Below are positions 25,260 through 40,200 of a stretch of DNA of 64,000 nt, piece by piece. The stretch comes from Trichoplax adhaerens. Taxonomy: Eukaryota; Placozoa; Uniplacotomia; Trichoplacea; Trichoplacidae. Location of the stretch: positions 3,834,335 through 3,898,334 of the forward strand of contig NW_002060947.1 in the NCBI RefSeq assembly GCF_000150275.1, read 5' to 3'. Each line of letters starts with the position of its first letter. Position 1 is the first letter of the stretch. The translations under genes were made by a program, and so were the position numbers. The notes under the pieces were generated by a model, which worked only from the letters and a program-made list of their open reading frames with translations, was not told the DNA's origin and made no database searches.

Positions 25260-28200
25260 CTAAATATCATCCGAATAGAAAGTGAATGTGTATATCAAAA
25301 TCGTGCAATATTGATTAAAAGCTTAACATATTCATATTCGTGTACGCGTATACATTTATACAATATGTGCTAGCTATATATTTGTATAAATTAAGTATTG
25401 GTGTATTCAGAGTGATTCTGTACCTTCTTCTCAGTTTGTATAACACGACCAAGCAATTGTCCTTCTAAGCCTTTCATCGTAACAGTGAAATCGATAATAG
25501 ATGTTCTAGCACTTATTTCGGGGGTATATGCTGGATTGGGTAACTTGGTGGTAATATATAATCGGAAACCTTCCAAGATATCAATTTCTTTATCACCGAC
25601 CTTGACTTTTAATGTTTTACCGATTTTGATAAAGTTCTTTTCTAAGACATTATCCAAGGCTGGATCGAGTTCTTCGTTAATGTCCTCAATCAATAATGGC
25701 CGACCTAAGGATAAACAATCTTCTAAATGCGCTCTGAAGTACTTATGATTTAATGAGGTCACTTGTAACTCATTGGGTGCTTCTCTATTTTTAATCCAAA
25801 CTTTGCCTTGGCCCTGTGGATCGATAAGCAAGGGAAATCGTGACGCTTTGGTAGCTATTAGACCATTCTCGATGGATAATTCATCATTTGGTAAACCTTG
25901 TAGATTCCACTCACCAATTGTAGCACTATCTGTTAGCATAGTTACTAAATCGAGATCTTCGGTGAATGGGATTTTTTGACGTCTCATTTCTTTCTTCCAT
26001 ACATTAGATAAGTAAGAGCGAAATTCTTGGTTAAATGGACCAGAGTAGGATAAGAAACCGGTAGCTAATAAAACATCGCCAACAAGTCTGTTAGTTTGTT
26101 CTTCAAACATTTTACTCTGTTCTGTCCATCGTATCTTTTCTCCACCTAATCCATCAATTAAAGTTGTAGCATTATTCATTTTGCGCCTACAAGTTTCTGC
26201 ATCATTAATTAGATTCTGTTTTTCAGTTACAGCTGCTTCATATTGCTTTTGAACGGCATCTAATTCAGCTTGCTTTTCGTCGAACTGATTCTGAGCCTTA
26301 GTTAAATTTCCATTCGCTTGATTTAATCTCGCTTCTTGCACCATTAGGTTAGCTTTGAGTGGCAATACTTCTTTATTAACAGCATAAAATGCACACATTG
26401 CCTTAGTCCACGATAGCAAACCTGCAACATCACCACAAGCTTTCTTAGCTGTATCTATATTGTAATCTTCGTTTGCAAAATAGATTTCCAATAATTCTAC
26501 AGTTTCATCATTAATGGAATCTTTCTGAAATTGAACCAAGGATTGTAAAAATCCACTATTATTCATCATTCTTAATGCTTCACCCCATGATGGCTTAATA
26601 GTCGGCTTTTCTGGATCAGGTTGAGTAGGATCAAGCCGTTTATTAAATAGTAATAAGACACAATCCATAATTCTCATAATTAAATGAGGCGGCTTGGCTA
26701 ATTTACGTACGGTAGCAATATGCTGTGCTTTAATAGTTTGCAATGCGGCTTCAGCTTCTTCGAGCGCTGGTTTAGCTGCTTCAAGGCGTTCCTCAGCTGC
26801 AGCTTTGTCGACAGCAATTTCATCTACAATAGCTTGTGCTTTCTCTTTTACTTTCAGAACTTGTTGTTTAACCTTTTCAGCCGCATGTGCTTTAGCTGTA
26901 ACCTCTTTTAGTACAACATCCGCTTTATCAGAAGCAATTTCTAATTCTTTCTCTTTAATAATCAGTTCTTCAGATAGCCGATTAACTGATTGCGTTGCTT
27001 CTACTAACTTATCTAAACCTGTTCTCATTCGTTCAGCAAGTAGACCAATGGATTCCTTTTGATTACGATATATTAGTTTATAACCGTTGATGAAGGATAG
27101 ATAAGATTTGGGTGTAACATGAGCTTGTCTGCGAAATCTCTCAAAGTAGTTTACACAAGCTTCAGATACTCTATCTTGGAATGTACCCATGGTGCCAATA
27201 ACACTTTGTTTCACTTTATCACTACATATAATTGGATAAGACGAGATAAAATGTTGTGCAACAGCAATTAGAGCATCTTTAGGCCATCGGCTAAACCAAT
27301 CCATTGTACATCCGCTAAATAATGCAGGAAATTTAAGTGCACGATTACGAAATTTCTCACCAACTGGTGAAAAACAGAGTACGACATGTAAATTATTTCT
27401 GACACGGGTTAAAAAGTAATCGTATAGATTTTCCAAGGTAGGTAATCGACGAGGATATTCAGCTTTCATGACTGGAATCAATTCTTGAGTAATTTCATCA
27501 ATTTCATCGCGTGCAAATAGATTGGAAACTTCTCCTGATGCTAAAACGTTATTTAGGTATTCTAAAAATGATTCATCTTTAATTTCATTATCGGTAAAAA
27601 TAAATGTTACACCTGAGCCTTGCAAGCCAGCGTTGCGGTATAAAATTTTTAAATCATCTAATAGATTCGTTACTGAATAAGATCTTGTCAAGGTAATTTG
27701 AAATATTTGATAGCCTGCAATAAAGGTCGCTAAACGTGTTAGGCTTTGCTTACCAGAGCCTCCAACTCCAACAAGGAGGCAATTGCCATGTGGTAGGCGA
27801 ATAATGCGGGATATTCGCATCAAGTGAATCATAGCATCTTTGAAAAAGACAAGATCTAAAGCAGCACCGCGAATAGCCTCATTATAAGACATTAAGTAAT
27901 GGATAAGTCGATCCGATAATTGCTCGAAACTTTCGATTGGTTCATAAATTTTAGGTGTTTCAAAATCGGAATCATCTACTTCATCACCTGTAACTTCAGG
28001 AGCATCGCGTAAGAAATCGACGAAGTAGTGCTCTTCGTTAACCAAGTTAAGGTAGCTTTCTCCAAAATCATTCTCTACAACAGTATTTAATGCTCGTTGA
28101 AACCAATCCACATCTGATTTGGATACAAATCGATCGGCAATAACACGTAGACATTCGTGCTTCCATAATGTAAAGAGATTTTTTGGATGGTTGATGACAT

Positions 28201-31200
28201 CAGATGTTGCAGCTAACATTCCTTGCCAAATTCGTGATAAATCTCGCAAATTGAAAACATAATGAAATTTAGCTGGTGTAGGCAACATTTTCACTTTGGT
28301 TTTTTGCCATAATCGACGCGTTGCAGACGCTAATGATTCAATTAGAGATGTGATAGCCTGATTAAAGCCTCTCCCTGCACAAAAGTATCCTTCACCAATG
28401 GTTCTAAATATTTTATCAATAGAAGCATCCGATGGTAAAGTGCAATTAAATATAGCAAATTGTCGCTTTAGTCGGCTAGGAATATCGTTACGACCACCAC
28501 CAGGTTGTATCATAGCCGCAATAAATTGAAGGTCAGCAATATTTGTAAAATCACCCGGTTTTTCTAAATTATAAAATCCTTTCATTTCCATTAATTGACG
28601 GACAATCTCATTAGTTACCTGGTCTCCCCATTCATTGATGGTCGGCATGTTAATATCATCGACAAAAACTGTCATTTTCTTACCAGCTGGAGGCCCAAAT
28701 GTACTACCCATACGTTTATCAACGTAGCTTTCGATAGATCTCTGGAAAAGTATAGGCGTGGATGCTGATGAGAAATTTAAACTTTTGACTAAGTGCCTTT
28801 CTGGATCATAATTAGCCATGTATTTTTTAATCATAACAGTTTTAGCTGTACCCTGTTCACCTATCAATAACACAGCTTTATGTTGTTTAGCAATGGTATC
28901 AATTAAGAAATTAGTTCGAACGTTATCGACATTGGGTACAAGGATGGATGAATATTCCGGTGTTGAATCTGTAGGGTAGAAATAATTAGGAACTTTTTCA
29001 GACCAGTGTATCCATTCTCCTTTCTCGTTGACAAGGTACTCAAATATAGTATCTTCACTGGATTGCAAATCAGGTAAATTCTGCACATTTCGGTTGATAA
29101 GAAAATCTTGTAATTTTCTTCTATCATCTAATTCAATTAAAGCTCCCAAGCTCCACATTAATGCAAATATAAACAACCTATCTAGGTAAGCTTCATCGAA
29201 TTCTTTTGCATTATCGTCATTACTGGAAATTAAACCTTCCAGTAAACTTATCGCTTGAGCAATATAATTGCATTCTAGCACATCCATTTTACTATGTAAT
29301 TCTCGAACTACAAAGTTATATGCATCATCGAATAGACCTTCAAATAAAACGGTTAATTTCTGAGCTTGATTGACAGGTCTTCTTTTTAGCCAACTTTGCA
29401 ATATTGGGCGCCAATCTAATACTGATGAGCTCATATATACCATACCATTTCTAGAAACAGTAGCAGGTGATGCATTATCAATATTATGCGGCTCAAAAAT
29501 GATTTTACATGTTGAGGACATGGGTATACGATCACCGTTAGCTAACGTTAAAGTTTTATTATCATCCAGGACACTATTTAAATTTTCAATCCAGATGGCA
29601 TCAACTGGGCCATCCAAAACGATCCAGATATGTTCTCCCTTCTTGGTTTTAAGTGTTTTCCGCCATAAAGCAGAAAATACTCCATCTGTCCAATCATTAG
29701 TCGATACATCTAATTTACCAAACATTTCCGATGCGGTAATAGCTTTGGGATTCATTCTCATTTCACGATGTGGTATACCAATATCGGTCATTGCTTTCAT
29801 TAACGTTTGTATACAGGTAGTTTTACCAGCCCCACTAGGTCCTAATGCCATCATACCATGGCGAACACGCTGAGTTTCATATAACTGAATTAATTTCAAC
29901 ACCCATGGTGGATGATATATTAGACCAGCATCTTCAGCTTGTTTACAAATTGCACCTTCTAACTCGGGATATCCAGCCTTTTCAAGTTGGATACCGGGGA
30001 ATAGATCATCGATCAAACTCAAGAAAAGGGGTTCGTCTTCATCAACAAGTTTGCTTAAATTCATGTCTCTTAGAACACGCATCATAATTGTACTTTCACT
30101 GTCATCAGGATGGGATCGCTTTGCTGCACCAAGAGTACGCAGAACGGATAATATATTTCGAAGACCGAAATCGTAATGCACCTGCTTGGTAAGCTGCTCT
30201 TCGCAAAGTTTATACAAGATGAAAAATTTACGAGCTAGAATTTGATTGTTTTGAAATCCACAACTAGCTAACTTGACTCGAATAATAATTTGCCGGTCAG
30301 GTACCATCATCGCAACTGTTCTAAATTGTATTTTTAAATTTTCAGGAAGTTCTTGCCTTCCTGCATAGCCAGGATTCATGGTTAAGAATAATCCAAATTC
30401 TGGATTAAGATCAACAACATCACCATCAGTGAATATAAACTGTCTTTTCCTTTCTTTTTTACATGTTAACACAACAGCAATTTGTTGGGCTGCTACAGAT
30501 AGTACTGGTAATTCAATACGATTAAATTCATCGAAACAACCCCAACTTCCTGATTGTGCTAATCCCTTATAGATACGGCCCAAACCTCTATAGTCCATTT
30601 GATCGGAGCAATTAAAAACAACAACATATTTACCAAGTGCTTTTCCCATATCTTTCACAGTTTCTGTTTTTCCTGTACCAGCAGGGCCAGCAGGTGCTCC
30701 ACCCATAGCCATGCCAAGAGCTTGCGCTAGCGTAATATAACATCTATCAGTTAATGGAGTTACAACAAGGCGTTCACAGCATCCTAGAAATTCATTCTGA
30801 TATGTAAAGTCGACATCAGTAATCGAAATGATACACTGATCTGAGTCTTCACGGAAATAAAATCGTGATTGCTTCAACCATTCGAAATCTGTTGGTGATC
30901 GGATATGCATACGAACCTACAATAAAATTAAATTAACGGCGTCAGAAAAGAGATGTATTATATACTTTATGCCTATAGCTTACAATCTATTACTTGTAAG
31001 TATGAATACTTACTAAATCATCGAAGATATCCCTCTGATGGACATGAATAGTGATTAGAGTTTCATATTTGACACGTTTAGACTTTGGCAATTCTTTCGT
31101 TGTAACTTCAATTAGACCGTTCAAGATTTCTTGAAAGTGTTGGTTTGTATGAGACATGATCTATTATCGTATAAGAGAAATTAAAAAATTGAAGTTATTT

Positions 31201-34200
31201 TTTCAAGATAATCTAAAACGTTATCATATTAAATCGTTGCTCGATGTAAGAAATTTAACCTTTTTATCATATTTGGCATTATGTAAAGCTTCCTCACTGT
31301 CTCGAGTCCATATCATTTGCAGACCTAGTAATCCAACCTAAGATGGATACTAATATTTAGCAAGGATAAATCTAAATAATTTAATAACATAATTTACAAT
31401 GATCACCATACCTGTGCAGGGTATGTATCTAAGAAATCAACCAAATTAAATGGTTGATCTTGTATCGCCAAAGCTGCCATTCGAATAATGAGATGTAAGG
31501 ATTTCTGAGCGGCATTAAGCAAGGCCCCCAACCATACTTCGACATTCCCTTGGGCCATAACAGGTTTTTCTAATTCGATTGTTTCGCCTTCCTTTGAATT
31601 AACTGCAATAATTCTATCATATTCTTTATCGTGGAAGGTCGCGGTTTTGATATTATCGAATATTCCCAAAAGATGTGACTAAATTGTCCAAGTAGTAAAG
31701 ATTGAAAGCGTGATTAATTTAGGTTTACTATATAACATATTGCGATATTTTCCTATAAAATGGTAATTACCAATCTATTTGTAATACTTAGATCATTACC
31801 TGAATAGTATGCGAATCGCTAGCCTGTCCTAGTATCTCCAACAAAGCAGGGTCAGAAACAAAGAAAAATCTTGGGAATACTAAACGTTTCTTTTCAAGGT
31901 ATCTAAATTAAATTTGGCAGATATAACGATGTGTTAAAAACATCAGTATTTCTAGAGAGGAAATTAAAAATTGAATATGTTATTTGTACCCGCTAAGGGA
32001 TTTTTGACACATTTCAAGTTGTTCAAGTAAATGAGGCAAAAGTTGGCAAAGCATATCATCTCCCACGCAACATTGTACGACATTATCGATTTCATGAGCT
32101 CGGAGCATGATCTTGACCCAGGATTTATCAATATTGTTAAATCGTTTAGCTTCCTAATATTAAAAATGAATAAAAACCAATCCATTGTGATACTCTAATC
32201 CGATTTCATTTGATGGATTCCGATTAGATCATTGTATTCCTTACAAACCTGAGGCAACTGCTTAGCAATATCGCCACCGACGAATACGGCTTCTAAGTAA
32301 ATCCATAAATTCTGCACAGCTAGCCAGCTTTCAATAATTTCAGTCGTACCGGATAATTTTTGAACCCATTGTTGAATAGAAGATTTGAAAGGAGCATTAT
32401 ATCTAGAATAGTAAAAATATTAATCAGTATGTACTCCATAATTGTGTTATCTACTAAAACATAATTCGGAGTAGTGCATATACGCGTATATTATATTATA
32501 GCTATATCCTGTTTTAACTAAAGTACGATACCTGTTACTCATTAGAGAGCCAAGAATCATAAGGCTATCTTCCATAAGAGACACAGTCTCAGCAGTATCT
32601 GCGCCTTTTAATAGTAAATCACCACGATTTTTAAATGTTGCAAAAGCAAAGACTTGTGTTTGCCAATCATTCACAACAGATTTCAATTTAGCTTCAATAT
32701 CGCGCTCTTTCACGGCGGAAATGCATATATCCTGTTGATGCAGCAAATTGAGGGAAAGGCCAAGAAAGTTTTATAAACCAAGACGACTTTGACCATCATC
32801 GCTAACACTTTAGATATGAGAATGCACTTACCTCGATATCTTCCTTGCATTCGAGTAATGGAGCTTCCATGAGAGTTCTTAAGGTAAAAGAATCCGATTC
32901 AACGTCTAAGATACATTTCGTTAACTCAGCAATTCTTTGCCAATGACGTGCTTTCATTGCTTTATGCGACATCATTTCCAGAAGAGGACATGTCTCATTA
33001 AAATCATCAATTTTCTTCTTAAGATCATTATACGCCTGCCACTCTTTTAAAGCTTTAGGTAATTTCCGACATCTATGAATATCAAAAATAGAACTTGATA
33101 TCGTATGGGAAATACACGGTACATTTATTTAAATTTATTCAATACCGCTAAGCGAACTTTCTTTAAACATCATGCTTATATATTTAGCTTGGATTATTGA
33201 TTTATTTACATTAGATACTGTACCTGCTCTGAAATTCCTGTAATTCTCCATTAATTTTTTGAATATCCACGTCAGTCCAGAGTAGATCATAATAGCCATT
33301 AACACGATCGATGACAGCATTATACAAGCTATATAACTTCTGTAAAAGATTTAATTCGCGTTTTACACGCTGTAAATTTGGATACTCTGTAACGGGTAGG
33401 CCAAACAATTGCTCTCCTTCTGAGTATGTGGTGTATTTGCTCCATAAATCATCAAATCTTGCTTGAAAGATTGTTAATCGTTCACTAGCATCGGTTGGTG
33501 GAATACTATGTACCATTGGGCCTCTGTTATGATGTTAGCCAATTTCATATGGGAATATAAGATATCATTTTATGTTAAAAGGAATTTATGATTACGTTAA
33601 TGCAGCTACTAGATTACCTTTCATCATATTCTGTAACGTAGTTTTCCAGAGTTACTGAAAAATTCTTTACAGATGTTAATAAGTTTGCTTTAAAATCTGG
33701 TTCTATTTTGAGGAGAGTTGCTTGTACTGAATTGGCCTATAGAAAACAAACAGTCATCACGCTTTATTCGAAATATTCTTTATTTGATTACATAGCATAA
33801 GAAATAGGAATACTGACCTGAGCATTTAATTTCTTCCAGCTATAGTTAAGGGTATCCACTCTTTCTGCATCGCTTCCAGAGAACGTCATATTAAATCGGT
33901 TAAGCAAAGCGAAAGACTCTTCAATAGGGCTGATAGTCATATCGATCCTTTTGAAAAATAATTACAAATGTTGATTTTATATGCAAATCTTTCAACTGAA
34001 ATCTATTTCAATTTAAAATATTGTCATGCTTCATGCCTGTTCCACTTTACGTCAATTTAAACTAAGAATACAGTTTCCAAACCTTATTTCAGCTTCACGG
34101 ATTTCCATCAAAGCAGCCATGCTACCACGTACATCATCAAGATCTTTAATAGGTCTACTTAAACGCTTTGCCATATTCTCTATAAAAGAGAATATTAACT

Positions 34201-37200
34201 CCATATCGGCGCTTGCCTGAAAAGTTGCAGAATGAAATAGAGCTCATGACTATTCAGATGCAATAACTAATTTGACGCTGCAGCAATTGACAATACCTTA
34301 TGATTAAGAGCACGGCCGAAAGCTTTCTTCCAGGACGATGTTTCCGCTTTTAACGATTTCTTGAGAAGTTCTGTCGTAAATACTACTGATCCAACACGAT
34401 AACTTGTAGGTAGGGAATCTATCATTTCTTCCATTTTCTAGAATAGGTTTAAATAAGAATAAAAGAGAATAAAAAAATCAATTAAACATCATGACAAGTA
34501 TCAAATAAACTATCTGACTTACTTCATATCTGCGAATTTGATTTTCAAATTCCGACAATGTTGGTGAATTCTGCATGAATAATCTAACCCGTTCATTAGG
34601 ATCCTATACAAATAGTCATAGAAACATTAAAGTTGGTCTGATCTTGTCCTCTTTAGCTACGATGGTAATATAAATAGTTGCAGTCATTTTTGTGCTTTGC
34701 TACCTCGCTCCATAATTCCGAGAAATGAGAAAGTTCTTTCACAACTTCTTGAACGTTTAATTTAGAGGTGTTTATAATCGTATTCAAGGTAATAATGACT
34801 TTAACAATGTCTCTATGCTCGGAAATAATCTTGTAATATTGCTGTTGATTCAGATTCGATGATACAACGGGCAAATTAAGCGCACGACTTTCATCAGCTT
34901 GTGCTAAAACTAACGATAACTCGCCAGAAAGGACTTGCTGTTTCCAGATAGGAATATTCTTATAAATATAAGTAAAGAACGATTAATACTCTAATCAAGT
35001 AAGCCTTGTTTTAATCCACATTAAATTTTCCACATCTAAGATAAAAAGAATGGATCATCATAATATTCCTAAGGGTATCTACCTGTGACATTTTAACGAC
35101 TGTTTGTACAGCTTTGTTTAAATATTGCTGGATATCATCCAAGCTTGGTTTCATGATGATAGAAGGCAACGCTAAGACAATGTTGGACTACAAAGTAATC
35201 ACTAAGTTAACTTGGGAAGAACTTTGGACTTATACACCTACACATAATCACTTAATACACTCAATCTTACCTTAAATAATGGCAATTTAATATCCCCTGG
35301 TCGTGTATTATTGTCTTTAGAGTTATACTTATTAGAGCTTTGTATTCTTCGTTTTATAGAATCTAGGGATAATCTTGTACCTATTCAATCAACATAATAG
35401 CCATAACTGTAAGAGTCTATAATTCAACGCTTTTAGCTTCGTTCTATACATTGGCTAACATACATTTAACCAAAGCATCTATATTCCGCTGGTTGAAATA
35501 TCCATAAAGAGGAAGACAACATGAAGGCAATGTATATGAAGCCGTTGGTTTAATCTTGTTCTCTTGGTTCGAGGCTTCATAGGATAGCTATGTAAAGATC
35601 ATAATCAGAATGGATTTTGCAATTTTATTCATAGCAAAAACTAGCAAATTTTAAATGATGTCAAAATCTATAATTACTTCTAGATTTTCTTGCTCTATTG
35701 GTTTCATACGGCTCCATAATGTATCAATAAGCTCTAAAACCGATGATTCTACTAGCTGACTCTGCCTATATTCATCAGTAAAGCAATTACAAGATTAAGT
35801 AAAAGAGATCAATAGTTACTATTCGATTTTAACAGTTTCATACCTTGTTAAGTATTCACAAGCTTCTTCACAAGATTTTTCCGTATGCTCAATGAAATCA
35901 GTAACCGTTGCTGGTTCATCAGATAGATCACATAATGGAGTCAAGCTCATACTTTCTAACACTTTTTCAATCCTGACTTCTAATATATCTGATATCTAGA
36001 GTTATTTGGATAAGAATTCTACAGTCAACAGTGATAAAATTAAAACAGAAAACTACAGTAACTATTACCAACGTTGATATCATCCAAGGGGACTATTTTA
36101 CTACTAGCAAACACCTGATTCTGCTGGCTTTCGTTTATTACAGATAGTATATGCGTGTAAGAGAAATATTAGCCTATTACTAGAAAATGTCTAATTCTGT
36201 CAGCTTTCCTTAATTACAGAGAATATTCAAGAGATTTTACTGCACAGAATGTATCACTTCATTCCAGAAATATTACTGATTACAGGTACTATTTTTACTG
36301 TACTATGGGTAGAAAAGTATTCGTCGTACGAGCTTTTCATTAACTCGTTGTAAATATTATTTAAGAAATTAATTTTAATTTTTATGGTGTGTACCTGCTT
36401 TACTAGTTTTCTTAAGAAGTTCAAAGCTAGATAGATATTGTCAATGTCTATGTAAATTGGAAGAAGATTGGATAAGTTTTAAATTCAAAGAATAGACAAA
36501 TGACCTAATTGAATTTAGTTTAAAAGACATACAAGAATCGATATTAAGGGATGTCCAAGTAAGCATGGTCAATCCAGGTCCTATAGCGTCGTCAACACGA
36601 TTTACGAAAGGATCTATTAATGATCTTACAATTTCCGGAATAGATTTAACTGTTTTATGATATTCTCCTAGGACTTGATGCAATCTATGTTTATTTGTTG
36701 ACAGAAATTAAATTATTAAGAAAATTTGAAAATTGATCATGCTAAGAATGAATTAAATGACTGTACCGATCGTAAACTGCCTTGATTCTATCTTCATTTA
36801 AGCATAGAACTTGTGCCGATTCCGGAATCTAGATTAATTGGAATTAGGGTAATTAAGATTTTTCAAGTCATATCGCGTATAACCCTTTAATGTATCCTTG
36901 AAAAAAGATTATACCTCTAAGCTTAGTCGTCGTAAAGCTTTTGCTTCTGTCACTAGCTCCAATACTTGAGGATCAAAGTTAACAAATAGAGTCTAAAGTG
37001 CAATGATCGCAATATTATCAGTGAGAAGTTTTTATGCTCAGTAAACTATCGACGTATTAATAGTATACCTTGTTTTCTGGATGCTTTATGAGGAGCGTTG
37101 CTTGCAAACCGGATTTGGCAGCATCTACTGCTCTAAACCATCCGCGATGATATAACAACTGCACAAATTGTTCCGTAATAAATAAACAAGACATTAGCCC

Positions 37201-40200
37201 TTCTACAATATCATTTTTAATGTAGTAAAGCATGCAGAATGCAAAAAAAAACGGTAAATTACCTCAAATTCCATTAGCACAGAAGCCAATTTATTAAAAT
37301 TACGTATAATTCTTCGCGCTTCGTCGGTCTACGGCAAATAAAAAACATTATTAGTCAGCAATAGTATGGGAAGAAACGAGCAAAGTACTCGTCTTTAGTA
37401 TGGTATATAATTTCCCAAAACCTTTAAAATATTTGGCTTTGTCTTGAACACTTTCATCGGTTCATCAATTCGGCGAAATAGTTGGCGCACCCATGTTATT
37501 TTTCCTGCAATCTGTGAAGATCCGATTTCATATATGAAAGTGTTTAGAAAAAGTGAGTTAATATCATTAGCTTGTGTAACTGTTAAAATGAAAAAATTCA
37601 GTTTTAAGTACTAGAAAGAGTAAATTGAAATATTATTAGTCGGACTAATTCTCTTTACAAGGGGAAGACGTAATTTCAATTCATAGAAAGACAAACTAGA
37701 CGTTATTAGACTCTTCGACACTTTCCCAAAGTGTAAATTATTTTTAGGTGATAGAATGAGTAAGTTTCCTTTCTGGTGATTGAAAGGATAAACTAGGTGT
37801 TTATAATTTGTTTAACATTTTACTATTATTAGATTTAATTTCAGGTAGCAGAAAGAGTAATTAGGATGCCATCTGTTGAATTAAGCTTTCTCACTAAGAA
37901 TAGTTTTTAAGTCATAAAAAAAGATAATCGGCTTTTCACTAGCCTTTCCAACTTTCTTACCGGAGGTAAATTGCGAGCTATGGGGGGATCTTGTTTAAAT
38001 TTCTGATAGATTTTACGAGTTATCTCCAAATCCCTAAAATAATCATAAATCCATTTAATGAAAATTAAGCACAACAACTAATTTAGTGAAGAATGTAAAC
38101 TAAAAATGAGCTGCTACTAACCTGCCGTAATTAAATAAAACATTGGTATATTTTTCCGTCAAGTCAAGATTGGAGTTTCCAATTTTTTCAAATTTTTGCA
38201 ATAGTTCTAGCGCTTGAGGAGTGGATAAACCTCGATCAAACCACGAATCAAGAAATGCTTGCAATTGGCCATTGAGGACTTCAATTTGCCTTTTAAATTC
38301 CTCATAATCGGTATCAAATTCTCCTTTGCGATGCTCTAAGATATCATAACTTTTCTTTTTTGTACCAGCTACAATAGCTTGATAACGTGTAATAATATTA
38401 TTAATGCCTTCAATTCGAATCTCAGTAACACCAGACAGCTCTTCCATCGATATTAACATATCAGACAATTTCTCCAGACGTTTGCAAAATGTATCGAATT
38501 TGCCAAAAATATAATTTTCGCTGAACTCGAATTGGCGCTCACTGGAATTTTCGGCTAATTTAGCTTTGGTACGGTGAAAACATCTTTGATAAGCTTCATT
38601 CAATTCACAAGACTGCTTCAATTTTTTCAATAATAGAGGCCTAGGTTGGTCCCAAATTTTTTGCGAGCCTTCGCGAATATAACTCTTACATGTAGTTATC
38701 ATTTGATTTGTAACTTTGACGAAAAGCGATGTCATACGTTCAGAAGTGTTATAATATTGAGAATAGCTATGGATCATTCTAATCGCATTCATTAAGCTAG
38801 GGATATGTTCGATCATTTCGGTCTATAAATAAAAATACAGAATGATAGTATAAGTTATATATTTAACTAGAGGCAGGACTGATCAATACAGGAGGAATGC
38901 CTTTTAATGTGGCTATAGGTATCATTTACGCCAACATGCTTCGAGAAGATACAATTATAGAATTACCGGAGAACATTTGGAAAGTGGAGCAAAAAATTTA
39001 TCCAAGGTATAAAGATATTTAACATTATCTTTAGCTTCGTTAGCGGCATCAGTAATTCTGATATCCTAAAAGAATATAAGAAAAAATGAAAATGTTAGCG
39101 ATGGAAGCAAAGAACAGAATTCTATAAACTCGATAATTAGAGGAACGAAGTTTTATTTCGACTCTATTTTTAAAGTAAATTTTCTCAACTCTAACTTACT
39201 AATTCTTTCCAGTATTTAATTGTTTTAGATTTGGCTGCTTGCAATACGCCAATAACTGTTTTACAGTTTGCACACTTGATTTGATCCAGCAAGCTTAATT
39301 TTATAAATAAGAGAGAGATGAACGATTTTTACTTAGCTACATGTTTCAAAAAAGATAGTATGATTTTCAGTCAAGAAATTTCATCCTCTGATATTTTATA
39401 CCTGTTAAATTTGGCCATTCTTTTTCGCCAATGTTCAAGCTCCGCAGCTGGACCAATATCATCGGCTTCTTTACGCATCTATATAGTTTTTTATAGAATA
39501 TGGTCATTAGTCGATAGATTACATTACAAGGTACAGCGTAAATTATTGTCTGAATCTTAGAATTAATAACTCTTAACATGTATGAATACGTTAAACATTC
39601 CTTTACGGACAACTGTTTCACTACATACTTGTTCGCTTTCTGCAAGGACTTGTTCAATCTGTTTAAACCAAATATTAACATATCCTTCCAGGTTGAATAC
39701 TAGCTCGGTATTATAAGCTGATGAATTTAACAAAATAAATTTTAAATCCAATATTTAATTGATGCATAACAATATTGAGCAAGTAAATTCGCTTAATGAC
39801 AGTAACTAACATTTAAATATATACAACTGATCAGTTCATGCATAAAAAATAAAGCATCAAGATTACATACCAGCCAAAGCAAAATCTGCTGGAGATGATA
39901 ATTCCTTTATTAGATTATTTAGACCATCATCTTCTAATATAACTCTGTATTTGAAAGTGTTATTACAGTGATACAAATTAAGTGATTTAGAAAATTTAGC
40001 ATAAAATTCAAGGTGGATATCTACTTTTATTTGCTTTTATAAATAATTAAATTACCTATCATTTAGATGTACACGTGCACCCGATAAAGTACTTATAAAT
40101 CTGTCCAATGTATCAAAAAATTCATTTTGAGGCTTGTTAGGCCCACTTTCTTTGATGTATCCCCAGTCCTATAAGATATCAATATGGTATAGTTTAAGAG

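Noticed and set aside
26694-27062. 122-codon plus-strand Ser/Ala-rich frame
   Set aside because: It is antisense to the dynein stalk coiled coil and comes from codon bias on the other strand.
29370-29873. 167-codon plus-strand open frame
   Set aside because: Antisense shadow inside the AAA2-AAA3 part of the dynein exon.
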